Assembly: GCA_013154335.1 (NCBI GenBank)
Contig: JAADCQ010000016.1
Location: forward strand, 1 to 64,000
Reading direction: 5' to 3'
DNA: 64,000 nucleotides
Source: Methanopyri archaeon
GTDB taxonomy: Archaea > JAADCQ01 > Methanopyri > Methanopyrales > Methanopyraceae
In this document: positions 35,610 through 44,007 of the stretch, one piece after another
How positions within the stretch are numbered: position 1 is the stretch's first letter
Layout of the letters: every line of letters begins with the position of its first letter
Program-made: the position numbers and the translations under genes
Notes under the pieces: generated by a model
The model's database searches: none
The model's input: the letters and a program-made list of their open reading frames with translations, nothing else
Told to the model about the DNA's origin: nothing

Positions 35610-37169
35610 TTGTGCGGGATAGCGTTCTCCGCCGCGGGTAGATCGGAGGTCGAGGCGATGTTGGACGTCATGCGTCACCGGGGGCCGGACGGTCGAGGTG
35701 TGACCGTGTTGTCGGACGGCGGGTTCACGGGGGATGGGGAGGGCCCCTCCCTGGGTCACGTCAGGTTGTGGGTGAGGGGCGACCCGGATGCGGAGCAGCC
35801 GATAGTCGGGGATGGCAGGGCGGTCGCCGTCAACGGTGAGGTGTACAACTACAGGGAGATAGTCGGGGAGGACGTCCCCTCCGACTCGTGGGCGGTTTTC
35901 GAGTCCGTGAGGGACGTGTCGACGGCGAAGGGAGCACTCAGGGTGCTGATGGGTGAGTACTCCTTCGTGACCGTGTTCGAGGACGGGACCGTGGTGGCGG
36001 GTAGGGATCCCGTGGGTGTCAGGCCCCTTTATTACTCGATGGAAGGCGGCGTCCTCCGGATAGCTTCGGAGAAGAAGGCCCTGTGGCGTGTCGGGGCGAG
36101 GGAGGTCAGGAGGTTACCTCCCGGTTCCGTCCTCGTGGCCGGGGACGAGGGCGTGGATGTGACCGGTGTGGTCAGGATTCCCAGGCCCGAGCCCGGGTCC
36201 CACGGCGTGGAGGAGCTGGAGGACGCGTTGAGGGATGCGGTCGCCAGGCGTGTCGAGGAGACGGAAAGGGTGGGCGTGGTCCTGTCGGGGGGCGTCGATT
36301 CCACCACAGTCACCGTTCTGGCGTCGGAGTACGTGGACGTGCAGGCTTACTCCGCCGGGTTCCCGGGGTCCGAGGACGTGGATTTCGCGGAGAGGGTCGC
36401 GCGTGAGATCGGTGTGGAGTTCGAGGCCGTGGACCTGTCGGAGGATTTTCCGAGGTTCGTGGTGGCCACGGTGTACGCCGTCGAGTCGTGCAATCCGATG
36501 AAGGTGGAGGTGGGTATCCCCGTGCTCGCGTGCGCCGAGGCGATGGGGAGGGACGGTTTGAAAGTCATGTTGTCTGGTCAGGGCGCCGATGAGCTGTTGG
36601 GTGGGTACCATCGGTACACGAGGCTCTACGACGATCCGGTGGCCCTGATGTTCGAGCTCTGGAGGGACGTGGCGTCTATCCACGAGGTGAACCTTGAGAG
36701 GGACGATAAGGCCGGGATGTTCGGTGGATCGGTGGAGCTTAGGGTACCGTTCCTGGACATGGACGTCGTGAGGGTGGGGATGGGGATACATCCGTACGAT
36801 AACCTCGCTTCGGCCGATGACAGGTTGAGGAAGAGGGCCCTCAGGAAGGTGGCCGAGAGGGTGGGTGTCCCGAGGTTCGTGGTGGAACGGCGCAAGGTCG
36901 CCACCCAGTACGGGTCCATGACGTCGAAGGAGTTGGACAGGTTGGCCAGGTCCGTGGGCGTGAAGAAGGGCGTCGCGAGGGAGCTCGGGTACCGGAGTCA
37001 CAAGGAGCTCTTCCTCAGGTTGGTGGGCAAGCGTTTGGGGTTCCCTTGGGAGGCCCCGGATCCCGAGGAAGTTGAACGGGTGGCATCTAAAATGGGGATG
37101 GAGGCGTCCCTGGTCGAGTTCCTGGAGGAGTACGTGGATCCGTTCGCTAGAGAGGTAGCCGGTCGGTGA
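35610..37169 (+). CDS. asnB: Asparagine synthetase (glutamine-hydrolysing)
   Basis: 519 residues. It starts MCGIAFSAAG, with the Cys2 nucleophile exposed after Met removal, and MRHRGPDGRG, VNGEVYNYREI and the glutaminase tunnel follow. The synthetase half has VVLSGGVDSTTVTVLA (PP-loop), SGQGADELLGGYHRY and LRVPFLDMDVVRV. It makes asparagine from aspartate. TTG start with GGGGAGG upstream. The stop overlaps the convergent hjc by 23 bases. Confidence 0.95.
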   Translation: MCGIAFSAAGRSEVEAMLDVMRHRGPDGRGVTVLSDGGFTGDGEGPSLGHVRLWVRGDPDAEQPIVGDGRAVAVNGEVYNYREIVGEDVPSDSWAVFESVRDVSTAKGALRVLMGEYSFVTVFEDGTVVAGRDPVGVRPLYYSMEGGVLRIASEKKALWRVGAREVRRLPPGSVLVAGDEGVDVTGVVRIPRPEPGSHGVEELEDALRDAVARRVEETERVGVVLSGGVDSTTVTVLASEYVDVQAYSAGFPGSEDVDFAERVAREIGVEFEAVDLSEDFPRFVVATVYAVESCNPMKVEVGIPVLACAEAMGRDGLKVMLSGQGADELLGGYHRYTRLYDDPVALMFELWRDVASIHEVNLERDDKAGMFGGSVELRVPFLDMDVVRVGMGIHPYDNLASADDRLRKRALRKVAERVGVPRFVVERRKVATQYGSMTSKELDRLARSVGVKKGVARELGYRSHKELFLRLVGKRLGFPWEAPDPEEVERVASKMGMEASLVEFLEEYVDPFAREVAGR

Positions 37170-37557
37170 GTAGAGCTTCCAGGCTCAGTCCCTTTCTGAC
37201 GGCGGATTCCAGGGTTATTTTGCGTGAGGACGTCGTCTCTTCGGTGTCTTCGGGCCGGACGAGTACGACGTTGAGGGGGTGTCGGGGTAGTCTCCTGTGT
37301 GCGGGTCGCCAGGCGATGAAGGGTGTTGCGTCGAACGTCTTGGCGAATTCCTCGAGTTTCGTCACGTCTTCCTTGGGCACGTAGAGCACGTCGGATCGTC
37401 GGACCTTGCATTCCATCACCACGTGTCCTTCCGAGGGTGTGTAGGCGACGACGTCGACGGGACCGGATCCCGCGGCTCTTAGGGCGCCGTACCCTCTGTC
37501 CCTCAGGTAGTTCACTATGTCCCTCTCCAGCCTGGCTCCCTTCTCGTACCTGGTCAC
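37147..37557 (-). CDS. hjc: Holliday junction resolvase Hjc
   Basis: About 136 residues. YEKGARLERDIVNYLRDRGY supplies the catalytic Glu, SGPVDVVAYTP the Asp, and VVMECKVRRSD the ExK of the type II nuclease fold. It cuts four-way junctions symmetrically. The GTG at 37557 overlaps the tmk stop (GTGA). A longer frame upstream reads tmk out of frame and is discarded. The basic C-terminal part (WRPAHRRLPRH) fits DNA binding. Confidence 0.93.
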   Translation of the reverse strand: MTRYEKGARLERDIVNYLRDRGYGALRAAGSGPVDVVAYTPSEGHVVMECKVRRSDVLYVPKEDVTKLEEFAKTFDATPFIAWRPAHRRLPRHPLNVVLVRPEDTEETTSSRKITLESAVRKGLSLEALLTDRLPL

Positions 37558-38123
37558 GGGACCTCTACCCCTTTGAGCGGGTCGTCGATCCTTTTTCGAA
37601 TGTAGGAGACGATGACGTTGGCGATGTCCTCCACGTCCTTTCCCTCGGCTTTCAGCCACTTCACTTCCACGGAGTACCTGGTCTCGACGGCGTCTGCCGC
37701 CTTCCTGTACATCCTTCTGACCTTCTTCAGGAACTCCCTGTCGAATTCCTCGTCCTCCACCATCGGTTCCCTGTCGATGATGAAGATGACGTCGGGTTTG
37801 GGGACGGGGCGTTGGAGTTCGACGAGCCAGTCGAAGTCGGCGCCGAGCGTTGATTGGTAGGCTATGGTGCTTAGTAGGGTTCTGTCCGATATCACGAGGT
37901 CGTGTTCTTTCAGGTTCAGCTCGGTGTGGAGTAGCATTCTGTCGAGGGTGAAGGCCAGGGCTTGGGCGTACGGGTCCTCGAGTTCGAGGGCGCGTTTTCC
38001 TATCTCGGTGTACGGTTCCGCGACGGTTGCGACGTCGTACCCCATCATCTCGAGTATCTCCGCCGCGGTGTGTACGACGGACGTTTTCCCTACCCCGTCG
38101 ACCCCGTCGATGCCTACGTACAA
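37554..38123 (-). CDS. tmk: Thymidylate kinase-like P-loop kinase
   Basis: About 189 residues. GIDGVDGVGKTSVV is the P-loop, VAEPYTEIGKRA the Asp/Glu-Pro dTMP motif (DRE/EP region), and ISDRTLLSTIAYQS the DR(Y/H) motif. A lid region and helical C-terminus follow. It phosphorylates dTMP to dTDP. The TTG at 38123 with GAGGGC upstream gives the family length; the frame beyond it crosses the tRNA and is not coding. Coupled to hjc by a four-base overlap. Confidence 0.87.
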   Translation of the reverse strand: MYVGIDGVDGVGKTSVVHTAAEILEMMGYDVATVAEPYTEIGKRALELEDPYAQALAFTLDRMLLHTELNLKEHDLVISDRTLLSTIAYQSTLGADFDWLVELQRPVPKPDVIFIIDREPMVEDEEFDREFLKKVRRMYRKAADAVETRYSVEVKWLKAEGKDVEDIANVIVSYIRKRIDDPLKGVEVP

Positions 38124-38143
38124 GTTCGTGCCCTCGGGAAATG

Positions 38144-38153
38144 TTAATATATC
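38144..38153. promoter_or_regulatory. Shared TATA-like region between tmk and tRNA-Met
   Basis: TTAATATATC is a near-ideal archaeal TATA box, 21-30 bases before the tmk TTG (minus) and about 30-40 bases before the tRNA (plus). It reads well on both strands. Confidence 0.6.
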
Positions 38154-38182
38154 TCGATATTGAACCTGCGGTCGTGGAGGGC

Positions 38183-38261
38183 AGCGGGGCGGGGTAGCCA
38201 GGTCCATCCCGCCGGGCTCATAACCCGGAGGTCCCGGGTTCAAATCCCGGCCCCGCTACCA
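38183..38261 (+). tRNA. Initiator tRNA-Met (CAT)
   Basis: Acceptor stem AGCGGGG pairs with CCCCGCT. The anticodon arm CCGGG-CTCATAA-CCCGG carries anticodon CAT and three G:C pairs next to the loop. The T arm is CCGGG-TTCAAAT-CCCGG. The A1:U72 pair and the G:C-rich anticodon stem mark the initiator rather than the elongator. Discriminator A and the CCA tail are encoded (38258-38261). No intron. Confidence 0.95.
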
Positions 38262-38270
38262 AGTCCCGGA

Positions 38271-38293
38271 ATCGTTATGAACTTCATAACGAT
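38271..38293. repeat. 11-bp perfect inverted repeat 3' of tRNA-Met
   Basis: ATCGTTATGAA-C-TTCATAACGAT, ten bases after the tRNA CCA and 19 bases before the stop of the convergent gene. The one-base spacer leaves little room for a hairpin loop, so it may be a dimeric protein site or a tight terminator stem. Confidence 0.6.
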
Positions 38294-38311
38294 ACGGGGT
38301 GGGGAGGGAGG

Positions 38312-39565
38312 CTAGATCGCGTTCAGGACGTCCCACAGGGCCTCGACGACAGTCAGGAACACCGTCATAGCGGTTCCGAACGCCAGGTCGGTGCCCGTCA
38401 CCGGGATCCCGATCTTCTGCAGGAACCCGGCTATCGCGTCGAACACGGGGTTCAACGGGTCCCCGGCCACGAGACCTGCTTTGACGTTCTCCGGTAGTAC
38501 CAACGTCAGCAACGTTGCGATCACCGCCGGTGTCACGACGTCCACGTGGATGGATGGTGTCCTGACCTGCACGTGGGGTTTCGGCACCACCGGTGGGGCC
38601 GGCGGTACCGTCGGTACCTCACCGGCGTGGCTCGCCGACGTGTTCCTCTTCGATTCTTCCTCGTTCTCCTCCGCGGACAGCAGGGGTTGGATGTTGACGC
38701 CGGCCGCCCAGAGTATGGCCTTCGCCAGGAGGGCGTGGGCACCCTCCCTATCCGTCAGCTCCGGGTGGGGTCCGAACAACACGAACCTGCCCCGTGGAAC
38801 CCACTTGTCCCCTTCCCTCACGAAGTACTGACCCGCCACTATCGCCCAGCCGCTGCACACGTCCTCGTATTGACCTACGGGCCAGATCTTGATCATGACC
38901 TCCTTGCCCTCGATGTTGGTTATCTTGTACCAGTACCCGTCCTTAGCGTCGTACACGTCACCGTTCTCGGGGCCGAAGCCGGGGCCGTTCCAGTACTTGT
39001 ACCAGTACACTCTGTTCCAGGTGTACGGTGGTGTCAGCGGGTTGTGGGGTAGTATCAGGACGTGACATATCCTGTCGGGGCCCTCCATGCCGTCTATCAC
39101 GGTGACGCCGTCCACGAAGACGTCCTGAGAGCCCGGGTTTCCGGGGGCGTATTCCAGGTCGCCGGCGTGGAGGTAGGCACCGGCACAGATACCGACGTAC
39201 CCGATGCCTAGATCGATCTGAGCGTGGTACAGGTCCTTTATCCAGTCGAAGTGCCAGTAGCGCTCGGGGTGCCAGCCGCCCGGCACGTAGAGCACGTTTA
39301 TGTGCTCGCCCGTCAGCGGGTCCGTCCCCGTTTCCATGACCGCTCTCCACCTGTCCGGCAGCTCGGTGTAGTGCCATACTATGGTGTATTCCGGGGATTT
39401 GGCCCTGTAAGCGTCCCACCACTCGACTATCTTCTCGGTGTCGGCCACGCACGTGTCGTCGGCACCTCCCCCGGCCCACGTGAGCATCTGTACCTCGGCG
39501 ACCGACGCGACCGGGGCCGTCGCCACCGCGATCATCACCAACGCGGTAAACCGAAGGGTTTCCAT
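38312..39565 (-). CDS. Exported BPL_N/class I GATase-like protein with Pro-rich linker and hydrophobic C-terminus
   Basis: 417 residues from an ATG at 39565 with GGCGGAG upstream. A signal peptide (METLRFTALVMIAVATAP...ASVA) is followed by a domain with INVLYVPGGWHPERYW and GYVGICAGAYLHAGDLEY. The nucleophile-elbow Cys in GICAGAY matches the N-terminal domain of eukaryotic biotin-protein ligase (BPL_N) and class I amidotransferases. A Pro-rich linker (VPPAPPVVPKP) precedes a hydrophobic end with TLVLPENVKAGLVAG. An extracytoplasmic hydrolase is likely; the substrate is unknown. Confidence 0.75.
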   Translation of the reverse strand: METLRFTALVMIAVATAPVASVAEVQMLTWAGGGADDTCVADTEKIVEWWDAYRAKSPEYTIVWHYTELPDRWRAVMETGTDPLTGEHINVLYVPGGWHPERYWHFDWIKDLYHAQIDLGIGYVGICAGAYLHAGDLEYAPGNPGSQDVFVDGVTVIDGMEGPDRICHVLILPHNPLTPPYTWNRVYWYKYWNGPGFGPENGDVYDAKDGYWYKITNIEGKEVMIKIWPVGQYEDVCSGWAIVAGQYFVREGDKWVPRGRFVLFGPHPELTDREGAHALLAKAILWAAGVNIQPLLSAEENEEESKRNTSASHAGEVPTVPPAPPVVPKPHVQVRTPSIHVDVVTPAVIATLLTLVLPENVKAGLVAGDPLNPVFDAIAGFLQKIGIPVTGTDLAFGTAMTVFLTVVEALWDVLNAI

Positions 39566-39600
39566 AACTCCGCCCTCCCCGGTTCGGCGCGGGAGGGGAC

Positions 39601-39610
39601 CCATTATATC
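39601..39610 (-). promoter_or_regulatory. TATA box for the exported GATase-like gene
   Basis: GATATAATGG on the minus strand lies about 36-45 bases before the ATG at 39565, in an otherwise GC-rich 132-base gap. The rest of the gap holds nothing else recognisable. Confidence 0.5.
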
Positions 39611-39697
39611 GCTTGACCGCACCGGTTCGAAGCCTGGGATGAAGAAGGGACCTCCGGAGGGGTGACCTTGTGACCGGACCGGTGGGAGCTGACCCCC

Positions 39698-40057
39698 TCA
39701 CTTGATCACTTTCAGTCTCTCGACGGCCTGCGGGTACAGTGAGACTTCGAAACCGTCCTCGTCACGTTTTATCACCAGGTTGCCCCTGTTGTCTATCCTC
39801 ACCACTTCACCCTTGATCTTCCTCTTCCTGTACCCCGTGGGAGCCCTGTACTTGACGACCACGGCGACCTCCTTCCCGATGATATCCTCGTCCCACTCCG
39901 GCACCGTCATCTCGAAGAAGTTGGGTCGCTTCAGACCGAACTCCTTGTACGTCGGTACACGCTTCAGCTCCTTGCCGCACTTGGGACATCTGAAGACTTC
40001 CGTCCCATCTTCCCTCAGTTCCACTTCCATCTCGACACCGCACTCGGGGCACATCAT
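39698..40057 (-). CDS. Zinc-ribbon protein, unknown function
   Basis: 119 residues. An N-terminal zinc ribbon CPECG...CPKCG (Cys3, 6, 24, 27) is followed by a basic, strand-rich domain (EVAVVVKYRAPTGYRKRKIKGEVVRIDNRGNLVIKRD) that looks like a small beta barrel, given here as KIKGEVVRIDNRGN. RNA or DNA binding is plausible. ATG ATG at the start leaves one residue of doubt. It lies nine bases after the Arf-pathway reductase gene. Confidence 0.65.
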   Translation of the reverse strand: MMCPECGVEMEVELREDGTEVFRCPKCGKELKRVPTYKEFGLKRPNFFEMTVPEWDEDIIGKEVAVVVKYRAPTGYRKRKIKGEVVRIDNRGNLVIKRDEDGFEVSLYPQAVERLKVIK

Positions 40058-40066
40058 CTCCCTACA

Positions 40067-40789
40067 TCACCCCCGGGATCTGGCGCTCTCGTGTTCCTCG
40101 GCCAGGGAACCCGCGTCTCCCCCGACCTTGAACCTCAGTATCACGTCCCTCCCCAACTTCTCCACCGACGTCAACTCCAGCGCGACCCCGTCCACCACCT
40201 CGGAAAAACCCTCCCCCTCCAACGCGGTGGGGGCCTCGGAACCCCCGACCATGACGGGGGCTATCGCCATCCTGACCTCGTCCACGAGACCCTCCTTGAA
40301 GAACGACCAGGCCAGGGTGGGACCGCCCTCGAGGAGTAACCTCTCCACCCCGTACTCGCGGGCAAGGTGACGCAGCGCTGCGGCCACGTCGACCCTCTCC
40401 TCCCCGACCCTATGAACGTCCACCCCCGCCTCCTCTAGTTCCCTCACCCTGTCCTCCGGGGCGACGTCCGAGCAGTAGATCACGGTGGGGATGGATCCGG
40501 CCGTTTTCACCAGCCTGGAGTCCGCGGGGGTCCTACATCTGGAGTCGAACACGACCCTGATCGGATCCTCACCGTCCACGAGGCGGACGTTGAGCATCGG
40601 ATCGTCCGCCAGCACGGTGTTGACTCCCACCGCCACCGCGTCGAACTCCGCCCTGAGCCTGTGGACCTCGACCAGATCCTCCCTACCGGAGACCCTGGAA
40701 TCGCCGTCGACGGTGGCTACCTTGCCGTCGGCCGTGACGGCTACGTTGTAGAGGACGAAGGGCCTCTCACGATGAACCCTTCCACCCAT
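40067..40789 (-). CDS. arfC: 2,5-diamino-6-ribosylamino-4(3H)-pyrimidinone 5'-phosphate reductase
   Basis: 240 residues of the RibD C-terminal (DHFR-like) fold. NVAVTADGKVA, SGREDLVEVHRLRAEFDAVAVGVNTVLADDPMLNVR (in parts: VHRLRAEFDA, GVNTVLADDP) and LLLEGGPTLAWSF bind NADPH and substrate. It reduces the ribosyl side chain to ribityl in archaeal riboflavin and F420 synthesis. The start overlaps the carbamoyltransferase end by 49 bases, so they are co-translated. Confidence 0.9.
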   Translation of the reverse strand: MGGRVHRERPFVLYNVAVTADGKVATVDGDSRVSGREDLVEVHRLRAEFDAVAVGVNTVLADDPMLNVRLVDGEDPIRVVFDSRCRTPADSRLVKTAGSIPTVIYCSDVAPEDRVRELEEAGVDVHRVGEERVDVAAALRHLAREYGVERLLLEGGPTLAWSFFKEGLVDEVRMAIAPVMVGGSEAPTALEGEGFSEVVDGVALELTSVEKLGRDVILRFKVGGDAGSLAEEHESARSRG

Positions 40790-42300
40790 AGTACGTCGGC
40801 GACCCCCTTACGGAACGATCTCAACGCGTCCTCCGGGGACATCACTATCGGCTCACCGTGCACGTTGAAGCTCGTGTTGAGAACGGCCCCGAGTCCCGTT
40901 TCGTCGCGGAAACGTTCGACGATCCGACGGTAGAACGGGTCCTCGTCCACGAGGGTCTGGGGTCTCGTCGTACCGTCCACGTGGACCACCGCGGGCGCCT
41001 CCTCCTCGAAGTGCTCCGTGGCGCGGAACGCCATGGTCATGAACCTAGACTCGCAGGCGTTCTCCGCGTACCTCGGGAAGTCTTCCATCAGCACGGTGGG
41101 GGCGAAGGGCTGGAAGGGGTCTCTTCCGAGCATTTCGTTGAGCCTATCGACGATCCCTTCGTCCCTAGGGTCGGCCAGTATGCTCCTGTGACCCAGGGCC
41201 CTAGGCCCGTACTCCATGGCGCCCTTGAACACGGCCACCACGTTGCCTTCAAGCAGCTCCTCGACCACGGTCTCGGGGTCGTCCCCGACGTGCTCGTACT
41301 CGACGCCCTCGTCGTCCAGGATCCTCTCGACCTCGTCTTCGTCGTACGAGGGACCCAGGTACACGTGTTCCATCCTGGGAGGCGATGGTGTTCTTCCCTC
41401 GGCGAGTTCGTGGAGGGCCCATACGCGTAGGGCCGCTCCCAACGCGAGTCCGCCGTCGCCCATGTTTGGGTGGACGAAGAGGTCGATGTTCAGCCTCTCC
41501 CTGAGCTTCATGTTGGCCACCACGTTCGCCGCCACCCCGCCGGCGTAGGCCACGTTCTTCTCGTTCCAGGCCTCGATGTGGTGGGCGAAGAGGTCGAGGA
41601 GGCACCTTTCGAGGTGTCTTTGGGCCGTGGCGGCTAGGTCTTCCCTGGGGAGCTCGGCCAGCGGGGAGGATCTCAGGAACCTGACGGCCTCGCCGGAGAT
41701 GAGGCCGCTCTCGTTCACAACCGTGCCCTTTTCGACCCTGATGTACTCGTTCTCGAGCCACTCCATCGCGTCGTCGTCCGGGCGGCCGTACGCGGCCAGG
41801 CACATGGTCTTTCCCTCGTCCTTCATGGGTTGGTAACCCAGCATCTGCGTGACGTTGGCGTAAAAGTCGCCCAGGGAGTCCCTGTAAGATACCGTCGCGA
41901 CGCGTCGCATGTCGCCTTTTTCACACACCCATACCGTCGCCGATAGACCGTCGCCGGCGGCGTCGACGGTTATCGTGAGGCATCGATCGAACCCGGAGGT
42001 GTAATAGGCGGAAGCGGCGTGGGCCTCGTGGTGTTCGACGTGGATCAGGGGGGCCTCGAGCCTATCGGCGAGCTCCCTGAGCGCGTCGGCGAGTTTCTTC
42101 CTCCTGTAGAGGCCCGCGACGGCTATCGCGTCGATGTCCTCCCCGTGTTCCCGGAGCACCCACCGGAGGGAGCGTTCCGGCACGCCCCGGTGAAGCTTTT
42201 TCCTCGAAAACCTTTCCTCGTTGGCGGCGGCGACGACGTCGCCGTCGTCCACCAGGGCGACCCCGGCGTCGTGCCCGTGGTGGACGCCGAGGATCCTCAT
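40741..42300 (-). CDS. NodU/CmcH/HypF-like carbamoyltransferase
   Basis: 519 residues. MRILGVHHGHDAGVALV opens the ASKHA-like domain. HVEHHEAHAASAYYTSGF carries the metal His cluster, and VTVDAAGDGLSATVW and GGVAANVVANMKL follow. The C-terminal domain has YGPRALGHRSILADPR. These are the NodU/TobZ/CmcH motifs for O-carbamoyl transfer from carbamoyl phosphate via carbamoyl-AMP. The acceptor is unknown, possibly a sugar. A longer frame exists, but the ATG at 42300, 18 bases from the divergent PRC gene, fits the family. Confidence 0.88.
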   Translation of the reverse strand: MRILGVHHGHDAGVALVDDGDVVAAANEERFSRKKLHRGVPERSLRWVLREHGEDIDAIAVAGLYRRKKLADALRELADRLEAPLIHVEHHEAHAASAYYTSGFDRCLTITVDAAGDGLSATVWVCEKGDMRRVATVSYRDSLGDFYANVTQMLGYQPMKDEGKTMCLAAYGRPDDDAMEWLENEYIRVEKGTVVNESGLISGEAVRFLRSSPLAELPREDLAATAQRHLERCLLDLFAHHIEAWNEKNVAYAGGVAANVVANMKLRERLNIDLFVHPNMGDGGLALGAALRVWALHELAEGRTPSPPRMEHVYLGPSYDEDEVERILDDEGVEYEHVGDDPETVVEELLEGNVVAVFKGAMEYGPRALGHRSILADPRDEGIVDRLNEMLGRDPFQPFAPTVLMEDFPRYAENACESRFMTMAFRATEHFEEEAPAVVHVDGTTRPQTLVDEDPFYRRIVERFRDETGLGAVLNTSFNVHGEPIVMSPEDALRSFRKGVADVLWVEGFIVRGPSSSTT

Positions 42301-42318
42301 CTGGGGGACCCCCGCTCC
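42301..42318. promoter_or_regulatory. Divergent gap with GGGGGACCCCC palindrome
   Basis: The whole gap between two ATG codons is 18 bases and centres on GGGGG-A-CCCCC (42303-42313). The plus strand reads GGGGGA before the PRC ATG, and the minus strand GGGGGT before the carbamoyltransferase ATG. One element can serve as SD in both directions. Confidence 0.55.
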
Positions 42319-42645
42319 ATGGCGGACAAACAGAAGTTCATCCCGTTCAGGAAGCTCCTGGGTATGGACGTTTACACGGAGGAAGGAGAGTGGATAGGCA
42401 ACGTTGAAGACGTCACGTTCAACCAATCCGACGGCTCTCTGAGCAAGTACATCATCGTGAGGACGGAGAAGAAGTCCGGGGGCTTCATCCCCGTCCTGTC
42501 CGGGGCCGAGGGCGAGGAGATGCTCACCGTGAACGCCGAGGATGTGAAGGCGATAGGGGACATAGTGATAGTGCGTAGCAGACCGAGAGCCGAGAGGGAG
42601 GAAAGGGAGGAGAGCGAGGAGGAAGAGGTCATCCCGGGAGCCTGA
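42319..42645 (+). CDS. PRC-barrel domain protein
   Basis: 108 residues. FRKLLGMDVYTEEGEWIGNV starts a PRC barrel that ends near residue 85 with AIGDIVIVRSRP. An acidic tail (EREEREESEEEE) follows. Archaeal single PRC-barrel proteins are common; some bind RNA or tubulin-like CdvA/FtsZ partners, and no role is fixed. The ATG at 42319 is chosen; the frame upstream reads the carbamoyltransferase antisense. It precedes the SPOUT methyltransferase by five bases. Confidence 0.82.
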   Translation: MADKQKFIPFRKLLGMDVYTEEGEWIGNVEDVTFNQSDGSLSKYIIVRTEKKSGGFIPVLSGAEGEEMLTVNAEDVKAIGDIVIVRSRPRAEREEREESEEEEVIPGA

Positions 42646-42650
42646 GCCCC

Positions 42651-43292
42651 TTGCTCTTCCTCATCGAACACATGGACGAGTGGTCCCCTTGGATCGATAT
42701 CGAATACGCGGAGTCCTACCGCGTCTGCCGCCGGGAAGGCATCGACGTCGTCGTCACCAACGCGAGCCCGGAGGTTATGATCAAGGGTAGGTACCCGCGG
42801 ATACCGACGTCCGTCGAGGACGTGCCTCTGGATCCGGAGAGGGTCGCCGTCCTGGTTCCCGAGGCGGAGGATCCGCTGACCCCCGAGGATTCCGAGAGGC
42901 TGGACGCGGTCGTCGTAGGCGGGATCCTCGGGGATCACCCGCGGAGGAAGAGGACACTCCGTCTGCTGGTGCCGAAGCTGAAAGGGTTCGAGACGAGGAC
43001 ACTAGGTCCCTACCACTTCAGTATCGACGGTGCGGTCAAGGTGGCCCTCAGGGTCCTCGTGGAGGGTATCGACCTCGAGGAGGTGGAGGTCGTCGAGAAA
43101 CCGGAGTTGGAAGTGGAGCCTGGACACACCGTCACGTTGAACTGTGACTACCCGGCGGTGGACGGGGATCCGTGGATCCCCGAAGAACTCGTCGATTACC
43201 TCAGGGAGGGTATAGTGGAGTATGAGGAGGCTGAGTTTAGCGCTCGTAGGGCTGGGAGGGATAGGAGGGACGGTCCTGAGGGAACTGCGTGA
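42651..43292 (+). CDS. SFM1-like SPOUT methyltransferase (DUF431)
   Basis: 213 residues. IEHMDEWSPWIDIEYAESYRV near the start, VVVGGILGDHPRRKRT and TRTLGPYHFSIDGAVKVA near the knot follow the SFM1/DUF431 group of SPOUT methyltransferases (first motif shown in part: FLIEHMDEWSPW). Yeast SFM1 methylates an arginine of ribosomal protein uS3; the archaeal target is unknown. TTG start. The end overlaps nadX by 71 bases, an unusually long same-strand overlap. Confidence 0.77.
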   Translation: MLFLIEHMDEWSPWIDIEYAESYRVCRREGIDVVVTNASPEVMIKGRYPRIPTSVEDVPLDPERVAVLVPEAEDPLTPEDSERLDAVVVGGILGDHPRRKRTLRLLVPKLKGFETRTLGPYHFSIDGAVKVALRVLVEGIDLEEVEVVEKPELEVEPGHTVTLNCDYPAVDGDPWIPEELVDYLREGIVEYEEAEFSARRAGRDRRDGPEGTA

Positions 43293-44007
43293 GGGGAGGC
43301 TCAGGGAGTTCTACAGGTTGGAGGTGGCTTGTGACAGACACGAGGAGAAGCTCGCCGAAGCGGAGAGGGACTTCGGGTGTAAGACCACGGACGACGTGAA
43401 GGACGTGATCGACCACGGCGCCGACGTCATCCTGGAGGCGGCCTCCATAGAGGCGGCGGCGGAACTGTTACCGGAGGCCTTGGAGACGTCTTCGGTCGTC
43501 GTGATGAGCACCGGCGTGTTCGCGATCACTCCGGGTTTGCTGGAGGAGTGCGTGGACGTGGCGGGGGACAACGGGACCATGCTGGTGCTCCCGTCGGGGG
43601 CTATAGGGGGCATCGACATAATCGTCGCGCTCAGGGATGATGTCGAGGAGGCCGTGCTCACGACGAGGAAACCGCCCGAATCGCTCGGTGTAGAGGTCGA
43701 CGGGGAGGAGGTGTTGTTCGAGGGATCCGTGGACAGGGCCGTCGAGAGGTTCCCGAGGAACGTCAACGTGGCCGCGACCTTGGCAACGGCGCTGGGGGAT
43801 CCCGATCTACTGACGGTCAGGGTGGTTGCCGACCCGAAGGCGGAGTGTATAACGCACGAGATAGAGTTGAAAACAGACGTCGGAGAGTACAGGATCGAGG
43901 TGAAGAACGAACCCTTACCCGATGTCCCTAGGACCAGCGCCTTGGCCGCCATGTCGGCGGTGGCGACGCTTGAAAAACTCGCGTCGCCGCTCAGGGTCGG
44001 AACGTGA
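43222..44007 (+). CDS. nadX: L-aspartate dehydrogenase
   Basis: 261 residues. LALVGLGGIGGTVLREL is the NAD(P) loop, VACDRHEEK the end of strand 2, and VVVMSTGVFA and VLPSGAIGGID line the active site, with the catalytic His region in AECITHEIEL. NadX oxidises aspartate to iminoaspartate for quinolinate and NAD synthesis; nadC is at 59146. ATG start with GGAG upstream, deep inside the SPOUT gene. It overlaps thg1 by 38 bases if thg1 begins at 43970. Confidence 0.93.
   Translation: MRRLSLALVGLGGIGGTVLRELREGRLREFYRLEVACDRHEEKLAEAERDFGCKTTDDVKDVIDHGADVILEAASIEAAAELLPEALETSSVVVMSTGVFAITPGLLEECVDVAGDNGTMLVLPSGAIGGIDIIVALRDDVEEAVLTTRKPPESLGVEVDGEEVLFEGSVDRAVERFPRNVNVAATLATALGDPDLLTVRVVADPKAECITHEIELKTDVGEYRIEVKNEPLPDVPRTSALAAMSAVATLEKLASPLRVGT

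Noticed and set aside
36083-37001. Long antisense and alternate frames inside asnB
   Set aside because: All are in the shadow of a complete asparagine synthetase with intact motifs.
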